From the NCBI RefSeq assembly GCF_000189635.1, contig NW_002476278.1, forward strand, positions 62,001 through 126,000: a stretch of 64,000 nucleotides of DNA, in the 5' to 3' direction. Source of the stretch: Tetrahymena thermophila SB210. Its lineage: Eukaryota > Ciliophora > Oligohymenophorea > Hymenostomatida > Tetrahymenidae. Position numbers and translations under genes: made by a program. Position 1 is the stretch's first letter, and each line of letters opens with the position of its first letter. The notes under the pieces were generated by a model. That model ran no database searches. It was not told the DNA's origin and saw only the letters and a list, made by a program, of their open reading frames with translations. Below are positions 1 to 12,848 of the stretch, piece after piece.

Positions 1-98
1 TGTTTCTAAACTTTATACTTATTTTCCAACTTTTAATTTACAAGTTTTTGCTTTTTTAAAATTTTTAGACACTTTTTTTTATTTTTAAAAAAAATTAT

Positions 99-305
99 AT
101 GAAATATTTTAAAAGAGGGAATATGATTCATCCATTAGGAGCAAAAAACTTAGGTTCTGCTTTAATAAAATGCACTAAGCTCTCTAATTTAAAACTAAAC
201 CTTAGGTATATATAATTTAGATTAGTCAATTTTTTATACTTTATAAAACTTTTATAAATTAAAAAAGTAAAATAATATGCATCATTTTATTATATTTTTA
301 CTTGA
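99..305 (+). pseudogene. Relic of a Tetrahymena-type leucine-rich repeat gene
   Basis: In the ciliate code an ATG at 99 opens a 68-residue frame ending in TGA at 303-305. Residues encoded by about 123-206 read LGAKNLGSALIKCTKLSNLK and then LNL. That is one unit of the very abundant ciliate LRR family in which 'LGSAL..CT.LS.L.L.L' repeats many times, usually behind kinase-like domains. Only a single unit remains. It is followed at once by AT-rich sequence coding Phe/Tyr/Ile runs, as intergenic DNA does. I read it as a decayed fragment rather than a working gene. It could instead be an exon of a gene lying to the left, but no splice donor or neighbouring repeat unit is visible. Confidence 0.5.
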
Positions 306-1380
306 TTTCTTTAAAAATAATATATATTTTTTTTTAAATTATTTGTCTATTTGTTTTTTTACTTTTCAAATCAATTATCAATCCATATTTTCCGATTTAC
401 CCAAAAAACACTCCCACACATTTTTGTTTTGTAAATTACTTATATCAAAAACAAATTTATCTTAAATATATTAATAGAGACAATAAAATAGGTGATTAAG
501 GTTTATTAGATTTATTTTCTGGTTTATTAAAGTGCTTTCACCTTAAAATTATGACACTCGATCTTAGTGGGTAATAATAGTTTGTTATAAACTTAATTCA
601 TTCAATTGTTTATTTAGAAAGAAAGAGAAATGCAAGAAAATATTATAAATTTACATAAAAACACATATTATTTTTAACATATAAATATTTTTAAAAACTA
701 TTAAAAGAGAAAATAAACTTACTTATATGGTCTTATCAAAATAATTAAAATCAAGAATAAAGATTCTTAAGATAATGAGATTAGTTAGCTTTAAAATTTA
801 TTTATTAATTTCAGATACTTATTGAGTAGACTTAATATTTAAAAAAGGAATTCTTTAAATTTATAATTGAGAATTTACATAATGAAAGGTGGACTAAGAT
901 AGAAATATAAAATACAAATTAATTATAAATTATTTAGTAAAAAAAGTATATATATATCTTTGATGAGAATGTTTTTAAAAATTAGTTTGAAAAAAATATT
1001 TCAAATTTAATGTTTTAAAATTTTGAAAAATGAGTGTCAAAAATACCCCTATGGGCTAGACTTCTTATTTTACCATATATAATAAAAAATAAAATTATAA
1101 TTTATTATTAATAATAAAATTATTAGAAATTGATGATATGTTTATCCAAATATTTTCATCGAATCAATACTTTATTGTCTTATTAATTTTTTAAACAAAA
1201 GGACATATTATATTAAATATTTATGAAGTAGTAAAAGTGAATAAAATTTAAAAAAGAAAAGAAATTTGATTGATTATTTAGATTAGAATTTTTAGTTTGT
1301 TACTTTTGTATTCAAATTCATATGCTACTAAAAGATGTATTTATTTATTATAAAATATTGTAAAAAAGTCCTGGATAAGT

Positions 1381-1399
1381 AAATAAATAAATAAATAAA
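1381..1399. repeat. (AAAT)n simple repeat
   Basis: Five tandem copies of a tetranucleotide, intergenic. Tracts like this recur throughout the window, for example (ATTT)n at about 35922-35945 and (ATT)7 at about 49573-49593. Confidence 0.8.
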
Positions 1400-1679
1400 G
1401 ATTTATTTAATTGTTAGGCTTTATATTTTTTAATAATTCAGCTGTTAAAACTATTTATTAATTATACAAATTTTAAATAATCTAATAGTTAAATACATCA
1501 ATTAAACAACTTGACAAATGATTGGATAAAAAGTTGCTTCTTAAAAGTATTCTGCATTGAGCCCTTCTCAAGACATGTAAAGATTAAACTAAAAATAAAA
1601 TAGTAACTAGGGTATATAAAAGATTAATTCTAAGGTATAAGAGATAGATTAAAAGCTAAACAGTAGAATTAAAGTACTT

Positions 1680-2570
1680 ATGAGTCAAATTTCATCATCT
1701 CATTCATCATCATCTTCTTCATAATCTGCCAAGTCTTCATTAGACTCAGATATAGATAAAGGGTTAAAGAACTTTATTTAGTAGGGTAGATCTAATAATT
1801 TCAATGAGAAAAATTAATATACTTCCTCACATAGCAAAAAAATAAAATATAGAAGTTCTTCTGCAAGTGATCGATCATCTTCAATATCTTCAAATTCGTC
1901 TTCTTCGTCAACAGAATCAAAGGAAGTAGCTTCAAAAAAATAGAAAAAGTTAGTGAGAGAAGAGAAAAAAGACAAAGAACATAGGAAAAATATAAGCAAG
2001 AAAATTAAAAATAGAAAAGATAGTATTTCATCGTCATAGCAATCTTCAATTTCGTCATCTTCATCTTTAGATAATGATAATAGCTCGTCATCATCAACTG
2101 GCAGCTTAGATTTTAGAAAAAAATATTATAAAGATACTCTTAAAATTTAAAATGAATTCAGCTATTTAGATACTTTAAAAAATAAACCTTTGAGTGACCT
2201 TACTCACACAAACGAAAACATAAAAAAAGCTGAAAAGAAAGTAAAAAAATGCTTTGATGAAATGAATAAAGTGTTTGACGAAGATAAGAAGAAGAAATTA
2301 AAAGAATCAAAAGATATAGTAAAATAATTAAATCTTATAGAGAAAGAGAAAATGAAAGACATTAATAAGAAATATAACATATCATCACTCTCCTCATCAA
2401 ATTCTTCTTCTTTGTCATCTGATGTATCTTCTTCCTCATCATGTTCTAGTTCTTCAGAATCCAGAAAGCCTGAAAAAAAGAGCAAAGACAATAAATAGAA
2501 AAAGCATCATAAGGATTAAGAAAATAAAAACCCAACTAAGTTCACATACAAAAAAACAAATTATATTTGA
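1680..2570 (+). CDS. Ser/Lys-rich hypothetical protein
   Basis: Uninterrupted frame of 296 residues in the ciliate code, ending at TGA 2568-2570. I do not recognise the family. It starts MSQISSSHSSSSSSQ and alternates poly-Ser blocks with Lys/Glu-rich stretches such as KKLVREEKKDKEH. A central part (about residues 145-240) is less repetitive and probably helical. A second Ser run follows, then a basic tail. This composition is typical of intrinsically disordered nuclear or RNA-associated proteins, but nothing specific can be assigned. An in-frame ATG also exists at 1575. I prefer 1680 because the sequence between the two is much lower in coding character. The reverse complement carries acidic/Ser false frames at 1814-1999 and 2204-2491. 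Confidence 0.7.
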
Positions 2571-3053
2571 ATTAACTAATTAATACTAAAAACAAACTTT
2601 TATGAAATATATATTATTAAAATTCCATTTTAGAAGAATAAATTTTTCATTTAAAATATTTCTCAATTCACAATAACAAAAAATTAATTTTATTTATTTA
2701 TTTACTTTAAAGTTCAATTAATGAAGATAATTAAGAAATGTATAAATCGCATTAAACACTTCATATATACTAACTAATAAAAATTACTATCAATCCTATC
2801 CATTTTATCTATCATTCATCAAAAATATGAATTAGATAGATAGATAGCTAGTTAGTTTGCTATTAAACTTTGAATATGTATGTATGTATGCACTATTTAT
2901 TTTTATTAAGAAATAATTTATTAATGCCAAAGAAAAAATTTAATTGTAATTCAAGATAGATTCTATTAATAAAAAATAAATAGTTATCAATATCTATATT
3001 TATTAGATAAAAACAAAGAAAAAAGAAGAAAATAATTAAATTATTTAGGAAGA
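2571..3053. other. Intergenic spacer with GATA and GTAT microsatellites
   Basis: No gene seen. It contains (GATA)n near 2833-2847 and (GTAT)n near 2876-2890, then A-rich sequence leading into the ATG at 3054. It probably holds the 3' end of the upstream gene and the promoter of the complex I subunit gene. Confidence 0.6.
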
Positions 3054-3572
3054 ATGAATCATTATTGGGGCTCCAGCAACACTATCCCTGCTTCATCAAC
3101 ATAAAATAACAATTACTTCTCTGGTGGTGGTAACAACGTTACTATCAGAGGTAATGAAATCATGGAAAGATTACCTTCCCAAACTCCTTCCTAAAATATG
3201 GTCTAAGCTTCTATGAAAACCTTACGTTTTTACAGGAAATTCTGCAGATTAATTCCTTTCATTTTGAGAATTCACAATATTGGAACTAAATTCACTGCTC
3301 AATAAGCTATGATTAATTTTGGAAATTATATTCGTGAAAGAAACCACTATAGAGACCCTGGTTTGATTGATCATAGAATTTAACTAGGATACGAATTACT
3401 CTACGAAGCTGAAATGCATTTCTCACAACATACTATCTTAATGTAATACTTATCCCCTTACAATACCCCTCTTAGCGATAGAGGTTATTCTTATCTCGAA
3501 AAAGTTAAATACGGTAATAAATCTAAATTCCTTTAAGGTTTCTACAAGGGAAATAAGCCCACAGAATTCTGA
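3054..3572 (+). CDS. NDUFA6: NDUFA6-like LYR-motif subunit of mitochondrial complex I
   Basis: Intronless, 172 residues, stop TGA 3570-3572. After a Gly/Asn/Ser-rich leader the conserved core begins with MKTLRFYRKFCRLIPFIL, a LYR-type tripeptide (L-x-x-x-R) followed by the Arg/Pro pattern of the family. Next comes RERNHYRDPGLIDHRIQLGY, matching the 'R..R.v.D..vID.....g..EL.E' block of NDUFA6 (B14/LYRM6). In known complexes this subunit sits at the matrix arm and binds the mitochondrial acyl carrier protein, stabilising complex I. The C-terminal extension (YLSPYNTPLSDRGYSYLEK) goes beyond the animal protein and is probably lineage-specific. Codon use is more biased than in neighbours (many GGT, TCT, CTC), which suggests high expression. 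Family assignment is by recall; the function is inferred from it. Confidence 0.78.
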
Positions 3573-4832
3573 TAGCCTTACTAACATAGCAATAAGTTAA
3601 AGCATAAATTTCATACAAGTTTATTTATTTATCTGTAGCATTATAGGTCTAAGATTAGTTGAATAAATAGGTGCAATGCTTTCAAAATACATCAAGCTAT
3701 AATTAGTAGAAAAATGCAAAAATAAATATATCCCACCCAGTATGAAATGATTTTATGAAGTCTTTGTTTATGTTACTTTAATAACTTAATAGTTTAACAT
3801 TTCATTAATTTCATTCTTACTTATATTTCAAAATTTATAAAGAAATTAGATGTTATTATAAAAAAAGGATTAAAAATTAGCCTATTAATTTGCATACTTA
3901 ATATCTATTTTATTTAGATATTTTTTTCATTTATTTTGATAAGGCTCAATATCAATCAATAAATAAATATGAGTTATTGATATTTCACAAGAGGTTAGAT
4001 TGAAAATATTGAATGAGTTTATATTAGATTATTTTTATTTAACTATGCTTTTATTAAAAATCTCTTTAAAAGTTAAAATAAATATTTTCAAGTGATATTT
4101 TAAAACATCTTCTTTCTTCCAAACATTCCATTATAATAAGCAGTAAATAAAAATTTAAAATAATTTGATCATAATTTTAAATTAGAAAGAATATCATATT
4201 ATTAAATAAAATATGCTTCAAGTATTTTCATTTTTAAATGTTATTATAAATAAAACAATTTTTAATTAAAAATGATCGATAAATAAATATCCATGATTAA
4301 TTTTATTTGAGATTATTGAAAATTATGAACTAAAATAATAAATTAATATCATTATTATTAAATTTAAAAAGTAACAAAATTAAAATACTCACTACTTAGC
4401 TTATTATGGATTTAAATAAAACATTATTGTTTTTGAATATTTTTAAAAAAATTTATATTTTATTTATGCTCAATTTAGATTTGATAAATTAAAAATATTG
4501 CAATATTTATTAGTTATTATAGTTACTAAGATAGGATTATATATATTATTTTAATTCCATTATGCTAAGCTTTTATAATTTAAAAAGATATTAGATTTAC
4601 ATACAGTAAAAATTAGTGAGTTTAAATGGGTTAATTATTTCGCAAGTAAAAAATTCATTATAGTTATGAATAACATTTAACTATGCAATTATGAAAATCT
4701 TTATTATTTACCAACGTATTTATTTATTATCAAATTGAAAAACTATTTGTTAAAAATTCAAACGATTATTTTGATATTTCAAAGAGAATAAGAAGTAATT
4801 TAATTAGTTGTTTTAGCTAAAACTTTAAAGCC
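3573..4832. other. Intergenic region
   Basis: About 1.26 kb of AT-rich DNA with no frame that looks coding under the ciliate code. A short inverted repeat built on AATATCAAT/ATTGATATT lies near 3950-3990. Nothing else recognised. Confidence 0.6.
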
Positions 4833-7800
4833 ATGAATTTGAGTAATTCTTTTTAACAGAAGTTCAACTAGTCATCTATTACAAGCACAATTCCTCCTCC
4901 GTAACTACCTTAATAACCTTCAATTAAGTTATTAGGATCTTAGCCTGTAAATTTAGATATTAAATAATAATATTAGTTACCATAAAATCAATTACTTATT
5001 TTGAAGTAAGGTTATAACTAGCCAGCTTAGATCCAGTAAACTTAAGTTATAAATAATTAGCCTTATATGTAAAATAATGGTTCTATATAAAATATTGAGG
5101 TAAAGTAAAGCTCTAGAGTAATGCAAACTAATGCCAGTAGTAGCAGTATAAGTAGCAACAGCAAATTTCCTTACAAAGTTAAAAGCATTATCTAAGAAAT
5201 TAATTTCTAAAATTAAAACAATAACATTCCTTAAGTTCGCAATAGATTTTTAAATAATTTACCAGAAATATAGCAAAACAATGCTTTAAATAGCTAGATT
5301 TAATATCAAATAGAAAATGGAAGAAGCCTAAGTAGTAATATAATAATTCCTACTAACGGTAGTTAAATAATCTAAAATAGCAATAGTAATAATAATTTTA
5401 TTCAAGCAAGAAGAAATTCTAATTGTAGCACTTAACATAATTCCTCTATATAATAAAATAACAGCGTTAATAATCCTATAATCCAATCAGGGTCTTATGG
5501 ATTGCCATAAGTTCCTTAATAAATATCATCTTTTAACAAGAAAGTAGATCATATAAACGAAAAAATCTTAAACCATGAAAACAAACTAAAAGAATTCCTT
5601 CAAGCAACAAATGCATAGAATTAAAATCAACAAAATCAAAGCTAGTTTGAAATTTTGAGTGGAAGTAAACATGCACAATCTTTAGAAAACTCCTTAAAGA
5701 GTTAAAATGTTTATATTGTCAACAATAAAATCAAATTATCGCCAGAAAAAAATGTCATTAAAACTGTTATAACTTATGTTAATTAACCTCAGCAAATAAA
5801 TTATTCTCAAATGCAATCAAATCTCAATAAGTCTTCTCTTGATAGCAAATCAAATATTTATAATATAGCTAATCCAATTTAACCTAATATGGATAAGTAA
5901 GATAATTCATCAAAATATAATATTAATTAATTACTTGACAACTCAAATTTTAAGTAATCAAGTAACATTTCTCCCTCTTCAGTGGCTAATTAATCACCAA
6001 CAATCTTAAGAGCATACTAGCCATTTGATTTAAATAAGAGCTAAACTCAATCTGTTATATCTCCTGTATCATAAGGATAGAATTTATTTACTATTTAAAA
6101 TATTCCTTAATATATTGATTAGAAGCCTAATAAAGAAACTTAAAAAATTGCTAGCTAAAATTCAACCTAAGGAGAAAAATAAAGGTAATCCCCAGCTCTC
6201 ACTTTTGCATAAATTCCGAATGGCTCAATATCTAGAAATTCTAGTTTATCAGATTTTTAACTAAATAAGTAAGGTAGTGTAGGTTCATAATCACAATCAC
6301 CATTATCAAAATCACCTATTTCATCTGGAGCATAACAACTAATTAGCAAATTACCCTTAACTATATCTTCTCCTTAAAACCAAAAAACTGACATAAAGGA
6401 TCAAGAGAAAGGAGACCAATCTGGAACAGCTAGTAACAAAAACGATAATCTATCTGTGACTTAAAATTATCTTTACAAACTTAAAGATTCATACTTTACA
6501 CCTTAGAATTTAGATCAATCAAGCACAAAAAGCGAAATAAACTTAATTGCTTTATCAAATAATAACATTTCAAAGACGCCTTCACTAAATTAGACAGATC
6601 TAACACCTAAAAATGCTCCTTTAATTAATGTCTAATAAACATCTTCTTTAAGTCCTTCAATTTAGCCACCTATACAAGCTGTTAACTCAGGTAATTAATA
6701 ATAAAATTAACAATAATAAGAAGATGACAAAGAAAAATAAATTTTTATTTATTAGCTGAATAATCTTTAAAGTATAAATTAATAAAACACTTAAAGTTAA
6801 TTAAAAGAAGAATAAATTAACAGCTAATAGCTTTAAAAATTTAAATCAGCATAAATTTCATAAATTAATTAATTATCGCCTATTTCAAACAAGGCTACTA
6901 ACAGATTAAGTGAAACTATCTAAAATGATGCAAATCAAATACCTATAACTAATCTTGATATGCATTTTTAATAGAATTAATAGACTTCGATCCATAAGAA
7001 TATTTTAGATTCTAATATTTAAACCTCAGTTGACTAAAGTAAACCTTTGATTTAAAATAACATAATTGAAAGCTAGAAGTAAGATTAAGCATAATCATAA
7101 CTTAATTCACAATTTTCTTAATAGTCTGTTCAGGGGATTCCTCCTTACACTCCACTTTTATATCCTGCCTATAAAGGTATTTAGAATCCTCTTGAAAACT
7201 TGAGCTTAATATAAAAAAGAACATTTCTAAGCAGATAACCTTCATAAGAGAAAATTTAATATACCTCTCATTCGCCTGCTAGATCTGTTTAATCAGATAT
7301 CTAAAGATCTAACTACCTTTAAAGTCCTTTTTCAGTTGTTGAAAAGTAAATAAACTTGTTAAAAAGCAGACCTAATTCATTAGAAAACAATTATAACAGC
7401 CTTTCACAATCTCCTAAACCTTAAATCTAAGATGTAGTTTAACAAATTTCACGTTCTCAAAATCCTCAAACAAGGGGTTTAACATTTCAGCAAAATTATT
7501 AATCACACTCTCCAACAATAACGGCTCCAATAATTAAAAGCATTATCACTTCATCACCAGAAGGAATTAAAAGTTAAAAGATTTCAGTTTCCCATAGCGC
7601 TTAAATTCCAATAGCTGAGGGAGTTTCAATAAATGCTCAAGTTACTACAGAGCATGAAATTAAAGACTATTAAAATTACTTGAGAAGCAGTCCTTCTAAT
7701 AATGTAAAAATTATAGAGAACATAATTATTGATAATCAATAAATTTAAGACTCAATAGATTTTAAATAGAATAGAGCTTTTACATTTTAAACTATATCAA

Positions 7801-10800
7801 GTCCTTTCCCTTCAGCAAATTAGAATATCCAATATAATCAACCAAGTATAAAGAAGGAAGGTGTAGATATAAATTAATTTGCAAATAGTCCTCTTAGAAT
7901 TTAGAGTGAATTAAATAATAACTCAAGTTACTTTTAGAATAAAGAGGTATAAAGAGTTATTGGCTAAGACTCTGAAGGTAAATAGTATTAAGATATTCTC
8001 AGATAAATCGATTAAAAAACCAAAAATGAAAACTAAACAGAAAATAGATTATTTACTTTAGAGGAACCAACTACATAACCTTTATTTTCAAATGTGTCTT
8101 AGCAGATTGAAAAAGTTCAAAATTTAAATTAAAACTTAGAGTTTAATCAAGCAATAAAGAATAATAATTTTGATTCAGAAACATAATAAATCTCTGAGCA
8201 GGTAAATTTTAATTTATCATTTATTAATTTAATTTAAATTATATTTAAATAAAGAATAATCTAGAGAATGAAGAGAGAAGAAAAAGACAATTTTCTTTTT
8301 AGGAAAACAAAAGTAAATAAACATAATTAATTTCTTTATTATATATTAATAAATTATATTTATCATTAGATGCAAAAGAAATTCTTAATGATAAGAAATA
8401 AGATAAAATAATTGAAGAGAATATAGATAAATTGATAGGGAATATATTCAAAGAGGCTATGAACAATGTTAATTAAACTATCAACAAAAAAAGAGATCAA
8501 TTAAACTAACAATTTTAAACTGCAACAGAACAAAAGAAAGAAGAAAAAATCTCAATTTTTGAAAAAATTAATTCTCAATAATCGAATTAGCAAGATTCAT
8601 AAATCAATTAACAAAATATGAGCTAAATAAATAATTAAATGTAAAATTAAGAATAAAATGTAAATATTAAATTAGATTAAAATGATAAAAATGAGGAAAT
8701 GTATAACGTAAATGATTAAGATGAATCAACAAAGAGATCAAAATAAAAAAATTAATAAAGTGAAGAATCATAAAATTAAGAAATTATATAAGAAAATTAG
8801 AAAATTGAAAAGTAATTAAAACAATAACCTAGCTATTTAGCAAAAAATTTAAATACTATTAATGAGCTAGATGGCGATGCTTTATCAGTTTTTAAGAAAA
8901 TAGAGAATGGTAATACGTTCCACCTACCTTTGGATGATAATAAGAAAAAAGAGCTTGCTCAAAGCTGGTAAAAACCAGATTATATCTAATCATTAATTTT
9001 AGGATAACTAGATAAAGATAAGAAATAAATTAAATAAACTAATTCTAAATAAAATTTGAAAAATTCCTTAACATAATTTTCAAAGCCGATTGAAAGAAGC
9101 AGTGGAAATAGCTAGAGCTCTATTAAATAATCAGATTCACTTTCAAAATCGTTAAAATAAAATAATAGCGAAATTAAAAATTATAAGGAAGAACCAATCA
9201 TTTCAAATCTAAGTAAAACTAAAGGATTTTTGTTTAAAAATAAAAAAGAAAAATCTGAATAACAATTTTCATAGCCTCCAAATATCGAATAATAGTTTTA
9301 GAATAGCTCTCTTCAAACAAATGAAATAGAAAATAAAATGGAGGCACCATAAGAATAGGTAAAAAAAACTCAAAATTAATAGCCTCCACAAGAAAAAGTA
9401 TTTCCCTTTTTTTAATCTTAGTAGAATCATTATTAAAAAAATAAAAATTCATCTCTTCAAAATTCTTAGTCTAACTCTAGATAAAACAGTATAGATAAAT
9501 AAAGAAGCATCCTTGATAAAATTGAAAACACCTTTGAAGAAGCTTAAGTAATTGGGTCTTTTGGTTTGCAGTAGAATAATACAGTAACTTAGTTAGAAGT
9601 TAAAAATGTAAAAAATCAAAGGTCAGTAGCTTAATTCTAGTAGCCATATCCTTCTCATTAATAATAAATATAGACTAACAGTAAATAAAATTCTCCATAA
9701 TCTTCAAAGCTAAAGAATTTCCCTCCTAACCAAGATGTTGAGAAAGATGAGCTTTAATATTTAGATAAAGCACCTATAGAATATCCGTAAAATGTTTTAG
9801 AGAATACTTCTTAAGACATATTTCTTACACCTTAATATGAGGAATCAGAAAGTAATTTTTTTAGCAATTTTAAATAGTGTTTTGAAATATTAAAAATGTA
9901 TTATTTAAAAACTTGATAGAAGACAAAAAATATCGCAATTTTCTATTAAAAATGTTGAATAATTATTAAGAAAAAAGGTAATTTATATAATATTATTTAT
10001 TATTTAATAATTTAACTTATATAAAGAGAGGAGATACTTAAAAAAATAGACAAACTTAATAAAAAATAGCAAGTTGAACAATTTTAGAGTTAGTCTTTCA
10101 ATGCTAATTAGATGTAAAAAAATAATTCTAGTTTCGTAGAACCTTAAAAATTGATTTACAAGCCATAGAAAATAAATAATGATAATGATTAAATTAAACA
10201 AATGAGTCCCAAATAAACTAAATATGATTTGAATAATAGCCAAAATAAGAAAAATTTTGATATTAACAAGCACATCAATAATGCTTATTAAGAGAATGAA
10301 ATGCAAGAATAAATTCAGTAATATGAAATGCTTATTCATAATGATGCTTAGTCTCCAGCAAACTAAAGAAGAAATAAAGATTCCTATTTAAATAGCTTAA
10401 TCAGTAGTCCTGATTAAACTCATGAGTAAAAATAACTTTATACTATACGAAACTATAACTAATCTCCTGGTTTACATGATAACGAAGAGTAAAATTGTAG
10501 TAACTCATAATTTAAAGGTAGAAAACTTAGACCTTGTGAGTTGAAAAATATTTTACAAAGTCAGAAAGATGGAGATTTATATGAAAAAACTACATTTAAG
10601 AATGATTATTATAAAAATGCTAAATTTAAAGAGTCACCAAAAAAATCTAAAAGTCCTTAAACGCTCTAATAAAACGAAAAATCACCATAACTTTGCAGAA
10701 AAATGATTGATAAATAGAATAAACAAATATCTTCAGAATTAGATAAATATAAAATTAATAGGATAACTGACGATAGAAGTAATCTAAGTGAAATAGATTA

Positions 10801-12165
10801 TAATTATGAAGTAAATAATAATAATAATAAAAGTTAGAGTAAGAACTTATCTACTTCAAAATCACCTAACAGATCTACCAAAAGTCCTTATTAAAAATAG
10901 CCATTAATAGACTCTAAAAGATAGAAATAAAAAAATTAATAAATAAATCAAATCTAAATAAATACAAAAATCTAAAAACCTGAAATTAATAAAAAAAAAC
11001 TGGATATTAAGAATTAAAATAAGAAATATTAAGATCAAAGTCATTTAAAGGACAAAAACAAAGTTCAAGATATACAAATGGGTATTAAAAATACATAAAA
11101 CAAGAAAGGTAATTAATTTTTGAAAAACAAATATTTCAATTAATTAGAAGATTAAAACTCAGATTTTAATAACTCATAAAACTTAGAAAATATGTATCCA
11201 GCTTATGGATAACCTAATAAAAATTACCAACAATTTAACATTTAATTATAAAATACGTTTGAATCTTAAAATTAAAACTCAAAAGAAGATTTTTAGGTAG
11301 AAGTTAATTAAAATTATTCAGATTATTCTAACAAACAAAGTAATAAAAAAAATGCTAAGAATACATAAAAAATAGGGCAAAAATAATTACTAAATAATTA
11401 ATATCCAATGAATATTTAAAGTCATTTAACAAAAGGTGATAAAAACTATTTGAATTCAAATAAAGGAGAAAAAATATAACCACATCAAAATATCATTTAG
11501 AATATAAATGATATGCAGAAATATTCTGAATATATGATTGAAAATAATCAAAGTAAACTTAATAATTTTAATTATTTTTATTTTTTTTTATATCTTTCTA
11601 TTTTTTAAAAAGATTTACTAAAAGATCTTGACTAGAGTATTGAGAGAGCAAGCAGAAACAGTAGTTAGCACAATAGGTCTAGGAACAATAGCAATTCTGC
11701 TGGAAGAAGCATTATTAAAGAAATAGGATCATTTTTCAAATTCTAAAAGGAATAAGAAATTTCACCTTTGTTACGTCCAAAATCTGAATCAGCATAAAGA
11801 GGATAACAATATATCGATTCTCGCTAATCACTTAGCAGTCCAGATAGAATTTAAGACTCATAAAACGATTAGGAATTTTAGCATAACTCTTCAAATCCTA
11901 TTAATAATAAGCTATATGTTTAAATTAGAAAAACTATTCATTCAATATCTCCTCCTCATTCATAAGAGTAATAAAAAGGAAACTACTTCAATTTACCTTA
12001 GTATTACTCAAACAATCCTTAATGTAATTTTTTTTTAATATTAAAATTTATAAAGCTAATTTGTTTAAAAATAACTAGTTGAATTATAGAGACAGCATGA
12101 TAAATAGTATGAGAATAGGTTCGAAGAAGATTAATAATTATAAAAATAAAATTAGTAAAAAATGA
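4833..12165 (+). CDS. Giant Gln/Asn/Ser-rich low-complexity protein
   Basis: About 2,356 residues, not recognised. The product is dominated by Q, N, S and K, with scattered SP/SPxx motifs and very few aromatic or hydrophobic clusters, so it is probably almost wholly disordered and may be phase-separating or a kinase substrate. Most glutamines are TAA/TAG. Introns inferred at 8202-8254, 9852-9919, 9978-10026 and 11553-11612, all starting GTAA. The second and third are required to keep the frame. The last inferred intron, 12024-12055, is only 32 nt. Without it the protein would end at TGA 12080-12082 with a hydrophobic tail; with it the frame continues to TGA 12163-12165 with a basic tail resembling the rest of the protein. 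Both models give whole codon numbers. A patch near 11640-11750 is more Arg/Ser-rich. Exact borders are the weak point, not its existence. Confidence 0.72.
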
Positions 12166-12848
12166 ATTTATAATAAATATAAAAAATTATTCAAAAAAAT
12201 AATAATAAGTTAAAAAAAAATGTTGTATTATGAAAGAAATTTTTGTTTATTGATTTTAGTAATCATTTTATAAATTTGAAAGAATTAAAGATAAATTAAA
12301 TTAACTATAATTTAAATATATTTATTATTTTTATAAAAAGAATTGTATTATCAAAAATATTTTTATTAAGTAAATTAGTTGAGAGTAATCAAAATAATTA
12401 ACTTTTTAAGTATTTATTTTTTAATTAATTTTTAAGTTTCCTTTTTAAAAATATTTCAAAATAAATTATTAAATTTAATTAAAAATAAATAAAACTAATT
12501 TAAATTAATAACTTTTATTTATGATATTTTGTAGTATAGGTTAGTTAAGTGAAGTTATAATTTAAATTCATTGTTTATATTTAGTAAACGTTTTAAAATC
12601 TTCGCGGATTTAAAGATTTAAATATATGATTCATTTAATGATAAAAGTAATAAATATATGATGATTTTATTTTAAAAAAATAATAATAATAACAATTTTC
12701 TATTAAATGATACATTCATTTCTTAAAAGTTGTAAAAAATATTTAAAATTAACAATCTAATTAATTAATTAATCAATTCATATTTTTTTGAAATTAGATC
12801 AAAGCAAGTAAAAAGTTACCATAGTTATTTTGTAAAAGCTAGGATATC
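12166..12848. other. Intergenic region upstream of the EML gene
   Basis: AT-rich, no gene. It holds one CGCG-containing motif at about 12600-12610, listed separately. The remainder is A/T homopolymer-like sequence expected to include the promoter of the gene starting at 12849. Confidence 0.6.
12600..12610. promoter_or_regulatory. Possible E2F-like site (CTTCGCGGATT)
   Basis: A CGCG core in a stretch with almost no G/C, 239-249 bases upstream of the EML-like gene start. It resembles only loosely the E2F/DP consensus TTTSSCGC. It is listed because three similar motifs occur upstream of other genes here. Weak on its own. Confidence 0.2.

Larger units (their letters stand above)
1..1679. other. 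AT-rich intergenic region at left edge
   Basis: No convincing gene apart from the LRR relic near the start, annotated separately. The rest is short homopolymer runs and a (AAAT)n tract at about 1381-1399. No tRNA- or snRNA-like element was recognised by eye. It presumably contains the promoter of the gene starting at 1680. Confidence 0.6.

Noticed and set aside
277-465. Hydrophobic 62-residue frame near the left edge
   Set aside because: Made of T-rich DNA giving Phe/Leu/Ile runs; no start context or similarity.
2204-2491. Acidic/Ser antisense frame in the standard code
   Set aside because: It is the mirror of the Ser/Lys-rich gene on the plus strand, which has better coding structure under the ciliate code.
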